The notes under the pieces were generated by a model. It searched no databases, was not told the origin of the DNA, and saw only the letters and a list, made by a program, of their open reading frames with translations. Source: Kitasatospora sp. NBC_01250 (GTDB lineage: Bacteria; Actinomycetota; Actinomycetes; Streptomycetales; Streptomycetaceae). Taken from it: a stretch of 64,000 bases of DNA. Location of the stretch: the NCBI RefSeq assembly GCF_036226465.1, contig NZ_CP108476.1, positions 6,758,001 to 6,822,000 of the forward strand. The letters are read 5' to 3'. Numbering within the stretch: the stretch's first letter is position 1; each line of letters begins with the position of its first letter. Shown here piece by piece: positions 1 through 8,365 of the stretch. Made by a program: the position numbers and the translations under genes.

Positions 1-284
1 CCGGAGGCGGCCGCCTACTCGCAACTCCTGGCCAAGAGGTCGTTCAGCCGCCGTGACCGGAGCGCCGACGGGCCGGACTGACGAGCTGATACGGGAGCAG
101 GCAGAGGGGACTGTCGGCGGGTGCCGCCCGCTGGGCGGCACCCTCTCACGACTTCCACTCCATCGGGGGTGGAACACCGCCACACGATCGCGTCGAACTG
201 CCGCCGCAGGTCCGGGATCGGCCCCGCTCGTCCCGGATTGTGCATCCGCATCCCCGCAGGTCGTTCCCCTGACCTCGTACCTTC
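1..284. other. Window edge without a supported gene
   Basis: No convincing coding sequence, RNA gene or strong hairpin is visible here. The stretch lies downstream of the minus-strand agmatine deiminase gene. Short open frames on both strands are Arg/Pro/Ala-rich and look like chance frames of GC-rich DNA. Confidence 0.5.
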
Positions 285-1322
285 TCACACCCTCGGCTGC
301 TGCTGGGTGATGCAGTGGATGCCGCCGCCGTTGGCGAAGATCTCGCGGGCGTCGACGAGTTCGATGGTGCGGCCGGGGAAGGCCTCGCCGAGGAGGTCGG
401 CCGCCTCCTGGTCGCGGGGGTCGTCGAAGGCGCACAGGATGACGGCGCCGTTGGCCACGTAGTGGTTGATGTAGGAGTAGTCGACCGGCTCGCCGTCCTC
501 GTCGTGCAGGACGGTGGGGGCGGGCAGCTCGACGACCTCCAGGCGGCGGCCGCGGGCGTCGGTGGCGGCGCGCAGGATGGCGACGAGCTCCTGGCAGACG
601 GCGTGGTCCGGGTGGGCGGGGTCGGGCTGGACGTGGGCGACCACGACGCCGGGGCGCACGAAGGCGGCGACGATGTCGATGTGGCCGCGGGTGCCGAACT
701 CGTCGTAGTCGCGGGTCAGTCCGCGCGGCAGCCAGATCGCCTTGGTGGTGCCGAGGTGGGCGTGCAGCTCGGCCTCCACCTCCTCCTTCGTCCAGTGGGC
801 GTTGCGGCCCTCGCCGAGCTGGACGGTCTCGGTGACGAGCACGGTGCCCTCGCCGTCCACGTGGATGCCGCCGCCCTCGTTGATCAGGCGGGAGGCGAAG
901 CGCTGGGCGTCCGTCAGTTCGCTGATGTGCTCGGCGATGTGCTGGTCGTGCTCCCAGCTGGCCCAGGACTGGGCGCCCCAGCCGTTGAAGATCCAGTCGG
1001 CGGTGGCCAGCGCGCCCTGGGCGTCGGTCAGGAAGCTGGGGCCGATGTCGCGCATCCAGGCGTCGTCCAGCGGGCGTTCGACGATCTCGACCTGCTCGGC
1101 GACGTACTCGCGGGCGGTGGCGGTCTCGCCGAGGTTGACGACCAGGGTCACCGGCTCGTAGCGGACGATGGTGTCGGCCACCCGGGCCCAGGCGAGCCGG
1201 GCGGCGTGCAGACCCTCGGGGGTGTCGAAGGTCTGGTTGGCGGTGGGGAAGGCCATCCAGGTGCGCTCGTGCGGGTGCCATTCGGCGGGCATCGAGTAGC
1301 CGAGCGAAGCGGGGGTGGTCAT
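285..1322 (-). CDS. Agmatine deiminase / peptidylarginine deiminase-family protein
   Basis: A 345-residue protein of the PAD_porph family, which hydrolyses the guanidino group of agmatine to give N-carbamoylputrescine and ammonia in the cytoplasm. The N-terminus has the family pattern MPAEWxPHERTWMAFP. The middle has DAWMRDIGP and NEGGGIHVDGEG. The C-terminus carries the catalytic Cys in GGGIHCITQQQP. The ATG at 1322 follows a GAGGA sequence and removes an unrelated in-frame upstream stretch that lies inside ureC. The gene is last in an operon after the urease gamma-beta and alpha genes, 29 bp behind ureC. That context suggests a nitrogen-scavenging set in which amidine cleavage sits beside urea or urea-like hydrolysis. 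Substrate choice (agmatine or another guanidine) cannot be fixed from sequence. Confidence 0.88.
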   Translation of the reverse strand: MTTPASLGYSMPAEWHPHERTWMAFPTANQTFDTPEGLHAARLAWARVADTIVRYEPVTLVVNLGETATAREYVAEQVEIVERPLDDAWMRDIGPSFLTDAQGALATADWIFNGWGAQSWASWEHDQHIAEHISELTDAQRFASRLINEGGGIHVDGEGTVLVTETVQLGEGRNAHWTKEEVEAELHAHLGTTKAIWLPRGLTRDYDEFGTRGHIDIVAAFVRPGVVVAHVQPDPAHPDHAVCQELVAILRAATDARGRRLEVVELPAPTVLHDEDGEPVDYSYINHYVANGAVILCAFDDPRDQEAADLLGEAFPGRTIELVDAREIFANGGGIHCITQQQPRV

Positions 1323-1351
1323 GGTGAGGGGTCCTCGGGGGTGGGGGAGGG

Positions 1352-3079
1352 TCAGAGGAAGTAGAGGCGGCTGAGCGAGACGCTCTCGGAGGGCTCGGAG
1401 CGCAGCGGTTCGCCGTCCAGCGAGACGAGCCCGGTGCCGGCGTCCACGCCGACCTGGCCGGTGCGGGCGTTGCGCACCAGGTCGCGCGGGCCGATGCCAC
1501 GGGTGCCGCGCACGCCCACCCGCCGTCGCCGGGTGGGGAGTTGGTCGGCGGCCCGGTCCAGGTAGGCGCCGTCGGCGGCGGCCTGGGCGACGAAGGCCAC
1601 CGAGAGGTCGGCGGCGGTGGCGCCGTGTGCGCCGAACTGCGGGCCCAGTACCAGGGGTTCGCAGCGGTCGGTGGAGGCGTTCGGGTCGCCCACCACGCCG
1701 TAGGCGGGGAAGCCGGACTTGAGGACCAGCTGCGGCTTGGCGCCGAAGTGGTCGGGCCGCCAGAGCACGATGTCGGCGAGCTTGCCGATCTCGATCGAGC
1801 CGACCTCGTGGGAAAGGCCGTGCGCGATGGCGGGGTTGATGGTGAGCTTGGCGATGTAGCGCAGCACCCGCTCGTTGTCGTCGCCGCCGTCGTGGGTGCC
1901 GTAGCCGCCGTCGGGGCCGTCCAGCGGCCCGCGTTCGGCCTTCATCTTGCCGGCCATCGCGAAGGTGCGCCGCACGGTCTCGCCGGCCCGGCCCATGCCC
2001 TGGGCGTCGGAGGAGGTGATGCCGATCATGCCCAGGTCGTGCAGCACGCCCTCGGCGCCCATGGTGCCGGCCCGGATCCGGTCGCGGGCCATCGCCGCGT
2101 CGCCGGGCAGGTCGAGCTTGAGGTCGTGGGCCGAGACGATCATGCCGGAGGCCTCGGCGAGCGCGTCGCGGCCGAACGGCAGCGTGGGGTTGGTGGAGGA
2201 GCCGATCACGTTGGCGACGCCGGCCATCTTCAGCACGTTGGGCACGTGCCCGCCGCCGCAGCCCTCGATGTGGAAGGCGTGGATGGTGCGGCCCTCCAGC
2301 ACCGCGAGGGTGTCCTCCACCGACAGGCATTCGTTCAACCCATCGGTGTGCAGGGCCACCTGGACGTCGTACTGCTCGGCGACCCGCAGCGCGGTGTCCA
2401 GCGCGCGGGTGTGCGCGCCCATGTCCTCGTGCACCTTGAAGCCGCTCGCGCCGCCCTCGGCCAGCGCCTCCACCAGCGGGCCCTCGTCGGAGGACGAACC
2501 CCGGCCCAGGAAGCCGATGTTGACCGGCCAGGCGTCGAAGGCGTTGAAGGCGTGCCGCAGTGCCCAGGGGGAGTTGACGCCCACGCCCCAGACCGGGCCG
2601 AACTCCTGGCCGATGATGGTGGTCACGCCGGAGGCCAGCGAGGCCTCCATGATCCGCGGCGACAGTAGGTGGACGTGCGTGTCGATGGCGCCGGCGGTGG
2701 CGATCAGGCCCTCGCCGGAGACGATCGTGGTGCCGGTGCCGACCACCACCTCGACGCCGTCCATGGTGTCGGGGTTGCCGGCCCGGCCGATGGCCGCGAT
2801 CCGGCCGCCGATCAGGCCGATCGAGGTCTTGACGATGCCCTGGATCGCGTCGATCACCAGCACGTTGCTGATCACCACGTCGCAGGTGTCGCGGACGGCG
2901 GCGGCCTTCAGGTGCAGGCCGTCGCGGGCGGTCTTGCCGAAGCCGGCCAGGAACTCCTCGCCCGGCGCCTGGGAGTCGGACTCGACCCGCACGATCAGCC
3001 CGGAGTCGCCGAGCCGGATCCGGTCGCCGGCCCGCGGCCCGTGCACGGAGATGTAGTCGTGCGGGGAGATGGACGTCAC
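1352..3079 (-). CDS. ureC: Divergent urease alpha subunit (UreC homologue)
   Basis: A 575-residue homologue of the nickel-carrying urease alpha subunit, about the usual length. The nickel site looks complete: the HxH of DTHVHL, the carbamylated Lys in GFKVHEDMG, the His of ALHTDGLNE, the His of EGCGGGH, and the Asp of SSDAQGMGR. The mobile-flap motif, normally MVCHHLD, aligns without gaps to VSAHDLK, so the flap Cys is Ala while the first flap His is kept. The GTG start at 3079 overlaps the stop of the upstream gamma-beta gene as GTGA, so translation is probably coupled. No ureE, F, G or D accessory genes lie nearby. This looks like the orphan second urease of some streptomycetes. Activity on urea is uncertain. 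Confidence 0.85.
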   Translation of the reverse strand: MTSISPHDYISVHGPRAGDRIRLGDSGLIVRVESDSQAPGEEFLAGFGKTARDGLHLKAAAVRDTCDVVISNVLVIDAIQGIVKTSIGLIGGRIAAIGRAGNPDTMDGVEVVVGTGTTIVSGEGLIATAGAIDTHVHLLSPRIMEASLASGVTTIIGQEFGPVWGVGVNSPWALRHAFNAFDAWPVNIGFLGRGSSSDEGPLVEALAEGGASGFKVHEDMGAHTRALDTALRVAEQYDVQVALHTDGLNECLSVEDTLAVLEGRTIHAFHIEGCGGGHVPNVLKMAGVANVIGSSTNPTLPFGRDALAEASGMIVSAHDLKLDLPGDAAMARDRIRAGTMGAEGVLHDLGMIGITSSDAQGMGRAGETVRRTFAMAGKMKAERGPLDGPDGGYGTHDGGDDNERVLRYIAKLTINPAIAHGLSHEVGSIEIGKLADIVLWRPDHFGAKPQLVLKSGFPAYGVVGDPNASTDRCEPLVLGPQFGAHGATAADLSVAFVAQAAADGAYLDRAADQLPTRRRRVGVRGTRGIGPRDLVRNARTGQVGVDAGTGLVSLDGEPLRSEPSESVSLSRLYFL

Positions 3080-3786
3080 GACTCGACCTCCTGGTCGTCG
3101 GCGTTGATCAGGTAGCCGGTGGCGCGGGCCTTGGCGAGTGCGGCCTCGCGGGCGCCGGGGGCGTCCAGCGGGCCGTCCACCAGGCCGGCGAAGCCGATCG
3201 CGACCCGCTCGCCCGCGATCGGCGCCAGGCCGACCTCGACCACGGCTCCCGGGTCGAAGCGGACCGAGGAGCCGGCCGGGACGGCGAGCCGGGTGCCGTA
3301 GGCGGCGGCGCGGTCGAAGGCCAGACGCGGGTTGACCTCGAAGAAGTGGTAGTGCGAGGTGACCGAGATCGGCACCGTGGAGGTGTTGTGGACGGTGACG
3401 ACCACCGTCTCCTCGACCGGGTCGTACCCCTCGCCGGAGCCGGGCAGGGCCGCGCCCGGGCCGTCCTCGCCGAGCGAACCCGCGCCCTGGAAGGGGTCGT
3501 TGACCACGGCGAGCCGGGTGCCGTCGTCGAAGACGGCCTCCACCTGGATCACCGTGACCACGTCGGGCACCCCGGGCAGCACGTCCGCCGCGCTCAGCAC
3601 GGTGCGGCCCGCCTCGATCGCCTCGGCCAGCCGCCTGCCGTCGCGGGCGGCCTCGCAGACGGTGTCGGCGATCAGCGCGGTGGCCTCGGGCACGTTCAGC
3701 AGGCAGCCCCGGGCACGCCGGGCGCGGGCCAGTTCGGCGGCTGTGAAGATCAGCAGCCGGTCCCGTTCGGTGGGGGTGAGTCGCAC
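3076..3786 (-). CDS. ureAB: Urease gamma-beta fusion subunit (UreAB)
   Basis: A 236-residue protein that joins the two small urease subunits. Residues 1-100 resemble UreA (start MRLTPTERDRLL, later NVPEATALIAD and VLPGVPD). Residues from about 125 on resemble UreB (TVHNTSTVPISVTSHYHFFEVNPRLAFDR and VEVGLAPIAGER, quoted in parts). The start is GTG at 3786, and the stop overlaps the GTG of ureC, so the two would be made together. A near-palindrome sits about 26-42 bp upstream of the start and may be an operator. The 20-odd-residue linker is acidic and Gly-rich. The fusion itself is known in actinobacterial ureases. With the divergent alpha subunit it forms the structural core of a non-standard urease. 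Confidence 0.87.
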   Translation of the reverse strand: MRLTPTERDRLLIFTAAELARARRARGCLLNVPEATALIADTVCEAARDGRRLAEAIEAGRTVLSAADVLPGVPDVVTVIQVEAVFDDGTRLAVVNDPFQGAGSLGEDGPGAALPGSGEGYDPVEETVVVTVHNTSTVPISVTSHYHFFEVNPRLAFDRAAAYGTRLAVPAGSSVRFDPGAVVEVGLAPIAGERVAIGFAGLVDGPLDAPGAREAALAKARATGYLINADDQEVES

Positions 3787-3811
3787 GGTGCCTCGCTCGC
3801 GGTAGGCGGAG

Positions 3812-3828
3812 TTAGAACGGCGTTCAAA
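3812..3828. promoter_or_regulatory. Candidate operator upstream of the urease operon
   Basis: The 17-bp sequence TTAGAACGGCGTTCAAA is a near-perfect inverted repeat (GAACG-G-CGTTC core, with outer TT and AA also pairing). It lies 26 bp upstream of the ureAB start, where a TetR-type repressor could block transcription. No adjacent regulator gene identifies the protein that would bind it. Confidence 0.4.
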
Positions 3829-4171
3829 CTAGTGCTGGCCATTGAACCCCGATCGGGTCGCACTGTCCAGCCTCGCCTGGCTTGCGGGGTTCTGCGCGTT
3901 GTGCTGCGCGTCGGGGTGACCGCCCGGTGCCGCCGGCACGCCTGCGTGGCGGGCGGCGCCGGTCGGGGCCGTGCTCCGGGGGCGGATCCGCGGGAGAGGC
4001 CCTGGTCGGGGGCCCGGCGCCAGCGCCGCCGGACGGCGGATGTTGACAGAGTGTCAGCAACTCGCGCGCCGTGAGCCCCCCGTGTACTCCAGTCGACGTT
4101 TCGTGCACCGTTGCGACCGCGGGTGCGCGGGACTCACGATGGAGCTGAGCACTGCTGGGGGGACAGAACTG
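3829..4171. other. Intergenic region between divergent transcription units
   Basis: About 340 bp without a supported gene, between the urease operon (minus) and the HATPase gene (plus). It holds a TGACA-GAG-TGTCA inverted repeat at 4044-4056 that overlaps a perfect TTGACA hexamer at 4043-4048. No good -10 sequence lies at the matching distance, so I treat this as a possible binding site and not a defined promoter. Confidence 0.4.
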
Positions 4172-4717
4172 ATGGAGAGTCAGCAAAGGTTCGGCGTCGG
4201 TGCCGAGCTGCCCGACGACGACCGCCCGTCCGACCGCCCGTCCGACCACGAGCCCGCAGCCGAGCCCGAGTGCGCGGGCGGGCCCGACCGCGCGCCCGAG
4301 TACGGCCTGCACGCCGTGCTCGCCCCCGCCGACCTCGGGGCCATCGCCCCGCTGCGCGCCGCCCTGCGCGCCGCGCTCCGCCGCTGGGGCGTACCCGAAC
4401 TGGCCGACACCGCCGAGCTGCTGGCCTCGGAGCTGCTGGCCAACGCGCTCCAGCACACCGGCGGCGGCGCGGCGCTGGAGGCCCGGCTCGGCCTCGACGG
4501 GCGGCTGCGGGTCGAGGTCCGGGACGGCGGCGCCCGGCTGCCCCAGCTGCCCAGGCCGCGCCGGGCCCCCGAGACGGCCACCAGCGGGCGCGGGCTGCTG
4601 CTCGTCGAGGTGCTGGCGGACGGCTGGGGCGTGCGCCGACACGCCGACGGCAAGATCACCTGGTTCGAGCTGGCGCCCCCGCGTCCGCAGCCCGGGCGAC
4701 GGGCCGCCGGCACCTGA
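4172..4717 (+). CDS. HATPase_c_2 domain protein (RsbW-like anti-sigma/regulatory kinase)
   Basis: A small cytoplasmic protein of about 181 residues, consisting of an acidic N-terminus and one GHKL ATPase domain of the anti-sigma-factor serine kinase type. The N-box reads ELLANALQHT and the G-box reads TSGRGLLLVEVLADGWGV. Proteins of this kind in Streptomyces regulate sigma factors or anti-anti-sigma factors. The ATG at 4172 follows a GGGGGGAC sequence. An in-frame ATG at 4139 would add 11 residues. The domain closely resembles the C-terminal domain of the next gene (shared RRWGVPEL and DTAELLASEL), so the two probably arose by duplication and may act on the same pathway. No sigma or STAS-domain gene is adjacent. 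Confidence 0.75.
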   Translation: MESQQRFGVGAELPDDDRPSDRPSDHEPAAEPECAGGPDRAPEYGLHAVLAPADLGAIAPLRAALRAALRRWGVPELADTAELLASELLANALQHTGGGAALEARLGLDGRLRVEVRDGGARLPQLPRPRRAPETATSGRGLLLVEVLADGWGVRRHADGKITWFELAPPRPQPGRRAAGT

Positions 4718-4765
4718 CGGGCACGGCCCGATCCGGGCCGCGGTCCGGAGTGTTATTGCCGCGTG

Positions 4766-4779
4766 GTCGAACATTCGAC
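4766..4779. promoter_or_regulatory. Palindrome upstream of the PP2C regulator gene
   Basis: GTCGAA-CA-TTCGAC is a perfect 6+2+6 inverted repeat about 100 bp upstream of the start at 4879. The spacing is shorter than the actinobacterial LexA box, so SOS control is not implied. It is a candidate operator of unknown type. Confidence 0.3.
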
Positions 4780-4878
4780 AGGATAGTGAGAATGTGTGTC
4801 CGGACCGGGGCCCTCGCAGCGGGGCGGTCCGCGGAGCACACCCACCCAACCGACGGACCCGGCAGGGGCAGGAGAACC

Positions 4879-7092
4879 ATGGCGACTGAGCCCGAGCCAC
4901 AGGGGACCGCGCGTCTTCCGCTCGGCCCGCAGGCCCAGGGCGGTCGGCGCGCCGGAGTACGCGCCACCAGCGTCGCGGCGGGGCGGCTGGCCGCGGCCAC
5001 CGCCGCCCCGGCCGTGCAGAGCCTGCCCAACCGGACCGGGGACGCCATGCCGGACTGGCTGGAGCCCGCGATGGCCGCCAACGGCATCGGCTCCTTCGAC
5101 TGGGACATCCGTCGCGACGTGATCGAGGCCGACCACCGCGCCTGCGCGATCATCGGCGTCAACGGCACCACCTTCGACCTCAGCTCCGAGGCCTTCCTCG
5201 CGCTGCTGCACCCCGAGGACGCGCCGGTGGTGCGCCGCCGGGTCGAGCGCGCGGTGGCCGAGCTGGGCCAGTGCGGCGCCTACTACCGCACCGTCTTCCC
5301 CGGCGGCGAGCTGCACGCGGTGCGGTTCCGCGGGCGGGTGCTCGCGGACGCCTTCGGGCGCCCCTCGCAGATGGTCGGCTTCGTCTGGGACGCCACCGCC
5401 GAGCTGCACAAGCGCGCCGACGCGGGGCGCCGGGCCGCGCTGCGCGAGGACCGCTCGCGGTTCATCAAGGAGGCGGCCCGGGCGCTGTCCGAGGCGGTCA
5501 CCGTGCGGGACGTGGCCCGGGTCTTCACCGAGCTGCCGCTGCCGGGGCTGCCGCCGGACGGCCTGGTGCTGGCCGCGCTGGAGGCCGGACGGCTGCGGAT
5601 CCTGGGCGCCAGCGGCTACCGCCAGGAGTCGGTGGCCCTCTACGACCGGATGCCGCTGGAGCCGTTCCAGCCCGCCGCCGAGGCGATCCGCCGCCGGCTG
5701 CCGGTCTTCCTGGCCAGCCGCGAGGAGTACCGGGAGCGCTTTCCCGAGGCCTGGCCGCGCGCCAAGGACACCGGGCGCAGCGCTTGGGCCTTCCTGCCGC
5801 TGGTGGCCAGCGGCCGGGCGATCGGCCTGTGCGTGGTCAGCTTCGACGACGCCCGCGAGCTCGACGCCGACGAGCGCACCCTGCTCTCCACCCTGGGCGG
5901 CCTGGTCGCCCAGTCACTGGCCCGGGCCCGGCTGCACGACGCCGAGCACGAGCTGGCCGCCGGTCTGCAGCGGGTGATGCTGCCGCGCACCGTGCCGGCC
6001 GTGCCCGGGGTGACCACCGCCGTGCGCTACCTGCCGGCCGGCTCCGGCCTGCAGATCGGCGGCGACTGGTACGACGTGGTGCCGCTGCCGGGCGGGCACG
6101 TCGGCCTGGTGATCGGCGACGTGCAGGGCCACGACGTGCACGCGGCCGGCATCATGGGGCAGCTGCGGATCGCGCTGCGCGCCTACGCCGCCGAGGGCCA
6201 CCCGCCGGCCGCCGTGATGGCCCGCGCCTCCCGCTTCCTGGCCGATCTGGACACCGACCACTTCGCCACCTGCACCTACGCCGAGGTCAACGTCGACTAC
6301 GGCGTGGTCTACGCGGTGCGGGCCGGCCACCTGGACCCGGTGGTCCGCCGGGCCGACGGCAGCAGCACCGTGCAGAGCGTGGTCGGCGGCCTGCCGCTGG
6401 GGATCGGCGCCGCGCAGGAGTACCAGGTCACCCGGTTCAGCCTGGACCCCGGCGAGACGGTGGTGCTCTGCACCGACGGCCTGGTCGAGTCGCGCGAGAT
6501 GGACCTGGACACCGGCATGGCCCGGCTGTGCGAGGCGGTGGCTGGCGACCTGCCCCCGCTGGAGCAGGGAGGCGTGGACCCGATCGAGGAGCTCGCCGAC
6601 CGGATCGCCGCCCGGGCCGCGGACTCCGCCGAGCGGGAGGACGACATAGCGCTGCTCCTGCTGCGCTGGGACGGTCCCGAGGGCGGGCTGGCCGCCCAGC
6701 AGCTGCGCCGCCGGATCGGCCAGGCGGATCTGGCCAGAGTGGCCGAGCTGCGGGGTGAGCTGCGCGACGCGCTGCGCCGCTGGGGCGTGCCGGAGCTGAT
6801 CGACACCGCCGAGCTGCTCGCCTCCGAGCTGGTCACCAACGCGATCCGGCACACCGACCGGGACGCGATGTTCACCGCGCGCCTCTACCGCGAGGACCGC
6901 CGCGAGCCGCGGCTGCGGATCGAGGTGGAGGACGAGTCGGACCTGTGGCCCAAGCGCCGCACCCCCGGCGAGCAGGCCTCCTCGGGGCGCGGACTGATGC
7001 TGGTCGAGGCGCTGGCCGACGCCTGGGGCGTGGAGCCGCGCGGCTCGGGCAAGCGGATGTGGTTCGAGCTGTCGGCGGGCGAGGCGGCCTGA
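4879..7092 (+). CDS. PAS-GAF-PP2C-HATPase signalling protein (SpoIIE/RsbU-like phosphatase)
   Basis: A 737-residue multidomain regulator. Residues about 70-190 look like a PAS domain (GSFDWDIRRD, LLHPEDAPVV). Residues about 200-350 look like a GAF domain. Residues about 360-600 are a PP2C/SpoIIE phosphatase with the metal-site pattern GGDWYDVVPL and GDVQGHDVHAA, and later CTDGLVESRE and EREDDIALLLLR. Residues about 620-737 are an HATPase domain with N-box ELVTNAIRHT and G-box SSGRGLMLVEAL. Such proteins dephosphorylate anti-anti-sigma factors, and here a kinase-like module is attached. The ATG at 4879 follows AGGAGA. The frame stays open upstream through the previous gene, but that extension is Arg-rich and non-homologous. 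The sensed signal is unknown. Confidence 0.85.
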   Translation: MATEPEPQGTARLPLGPQAQGGRRAGVRATSVAAGRLAAATAAPAVQSLPNRTGDAMPDWLEPAMAANGIGSFDWDIRRDVIEADHRACAIIGVNGTTFDLSSEAFLALLHPEDAPVVRRRVERAVAELGQCGAYYRTVFPGGELHAVRFRGRVLADAFGRPSQMVGFVWDATAELHKRADAGRRAALREDRSRFIKEAARALSEAVTVRDVARVFTELPLPGLPPDGLVLAALEAGRLRILGASGYRQESVALYDRMPLEPFQPAAEAIRRRLPVFLASREEYRERFPEAWPRAKDTGRSAWAFLPLVASGRAIGLCVVSFDDARELDADERTLLSTLGGLVAQSLARARLHDAEHELAAGLQRVMLPRTVPAVPGVTTAVRYLPAGSGLQIGGDWYDVVPLPGGHVGLVIGDVQGHDVHAAGIMGQLRIALRAYAAEGHPPAAVMARASRFLADLDTDHFATCTYAEVNVDYGVVYAVRAGHLDPVVRRADGSSTVQSVVGGLPLGIGAAQEYQVTRFSLDPGETVVLCTDGLVESREMDLDTGMARLCEAVAGDLPPLEQGGVDPIEELADRIAARAADSAEREDDIALLLLRWDGPEGGLAAQQLRRRIGQADLARVAELRGELRDALRRWGVPELIDTAELLASELVTNAIRHTDRDAMFTARLYREDRREPRLRIEVEDESDLWPKRRTPGEQASSGRGLMLVEALADAWGVEPRGSGKRMWFELSAGEAA

Positions 7093-7148
7093 CCGCGGGC
7101 CTTCCCTGGGAAGGGCCGCGGGGTCGGGCCGCCACCGCCTGCTGATGC

Positions 7149-8168
7149 TCAGCCGAACTGCCGCTCCAGGTCCTTGAGCTTCTGCTCCAGCGAGTCGAGC
7201 CGGGGCAGCGTCATGGTCTCGTCGTCGGCGGTCAGGTCGATGGTCCGCCGACCGGGGCCGGTCAGCAGGCCGGGCACGGGCGCGGCGGCCACGGCGGGCG
7301 GCTCCGCGGCACCCGCCGCTATCGCGGGCTCCGCACCGCCGGGCTCCAGCTGGGGCGCCGTGGCGGCACCCCTGGCCCGGCCCCAGCCCCCGTGCGAGCG
7401 GTTGATCGCCCGGATCTCGGCCCGCTCACGCCGGCTGGCCAGCCGCTGGCGCTCCCGGTTGACCACGGCCTCGCGCTTGGTGTCGCGCACCTCCTCCACC
7501 GCCTCGTCCAGGCTGCGCACCCCTTCGAGCAGCATCAGCGACCAGGCCGCGTAGGTCTCCAGCGGGGCCCGCAGCCAGCGCACGATCCGGATCTGCGGCA
7601 GCGGTCTGGGCACCAGCCCCTGCTCGCGCAGGGCGGCCCGCCTGGTCTGTTTCAGCGCCCGGTCGAAGAGCACCGCGGCCGACAGGGACATCCCGGCGAA
7701 GAACTGCGGTGCGCCGGCGTGCCCGAAGCCGCGCGGAGCGTGCACCCAGTTGAACCAGGCCGAGGCGCCGGCGAAGAGCCAGACCAGCAGGCGCGAGCCG
7801 AGCGCCGCGTCACCGTGGCTGGCCTCGCGCACCGCGAGCACCGAGCAGAACATCGCGGCGCCGTCCAGGCCGAACGGGACCAGGAACTCCCAGCCGCCCG
7901 ACAGGCCCAGGTTCTGGGTGCCGAAGCCGACCAGGCCGTGGAAGGAGAGCGCGGCGGCCACGGCCGCGCAGCAGAAGAGCAGGGTGTAGGAGGCGCCGCC
8001 GTAGAGCGACTCCTTGCGCCGCCGCCGCTCCTCGGTGCGCTCCCAGGAGTCCGCGCCGCGCGCGGCGGTGGCCCCCCGGCTGCGCATGATCGCCACCAGG
8101 AGCGCCCCCGGCAGCAGGACGGCGACGGCGGCGACGGCCCAGCCCAGTGGTATGTCCGGCATTTTCAT
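7149..8168 (-). CDS. DUF2637 membrane protein
   Basis: A protein of about 339 residues. The first ~200 residues hold several hydrophobic segments: one at the N-terminus (GWAVAAVAVLLPGALLVAIM), then segments around YTLLFCCAAVAAALSF, GLDGAAMFCSVLAV and LVWLFAGASAWFNW. The motif ASAWFNWVHAP is typical of DUF2637 proteins, which are common in actinomycetes and include SpdB-like proteins of mobile elements. The C-terminal half is charged and then Ala/Pro-rich, so it is probably cytoplasmic. The ATG at 8168 gives MKMPDIPLGW. An upstream in-frame start at 8216 is less likely. No conjugation genes are nearby. Function unknown. Confidence 0.7.
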   Translation of the reverse strand: MKMPDIPLGWAVAAVAVLLPGALLVAIMRSRGATAARGADSWERTEERRRRKESLYGGASYTLLFCCAAVAAALSFHGLVGFGTQNLGLSGGWEFLVPFGLDGAAMFCSVLAVREASHGDAALGSRLLVWLFAGASAWFNWVHAPRGFGHAGAPQFFAGMSLSAAVLFDRALKQTRRAALREQGLVPRPLPQIRIVRWLRAPLETYAAWSLMLLEGVRSLDEAVEEVRDTKREAVVNRERQRLASRRERAEIRAINRSHGGWGRARGAATAPQLEPGGAEPAIAAGAAEPPAVAAAPVPGLLTGPGRRTIDLTADDETMTLPRLDSLEQKLKDLERQFG

Positions 8169-8296
8169 GGTCTGAGCCAGCCTCGCTCTCTCGGTGGTCG
8201 GGTGGCGCGGCGCCACCCGAGAGGACGCCCATCATGGCCGATGCCCGGCGGCCGTACGGGCGTTTTGCGCTCAAATACACTGGAGAGAGCGTGAAC

Positions 8297-8309
8297 TGAC
8301 GTTTCGTCA
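8297..8309. promoter_or_regulatory. TGACG-n3-CGTCA palindrome, copy 1
   Basis: TGACG-TTT-CGTCA lies between the DUF2637 gene and the FhuF-like gene. It has almost the same sequence as a site at 15325-15337 (CTGACGnTTCGTCA in both). The shared spacer bases suggest one binding protein. Identity unknown. Confidence 0.4.
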
Positions 8310-8365
8310 TGATGATGGTATGACCGACGCGCGGAACACGGGTCCTGCAGGGGCCCGGCGACGGC

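Noticed and set aside
4766..4779. SOS (LexA) box
   Set aside because: The palindrome GTCGAACATTCGAC is shorter than the actinobacterial TCGAAC-n4-GTTCGA site.
4111..4878. An upstream extension of the PAS-GAF-PP2C frame covering the HATPase gene
   Set aside because: The extension is Arg/Pro-rich, lies in a different frame over a conserved HATPase gene, and is preceded by no ribosome site, whereas the ATG at 4879 has AGGAGA upstream.
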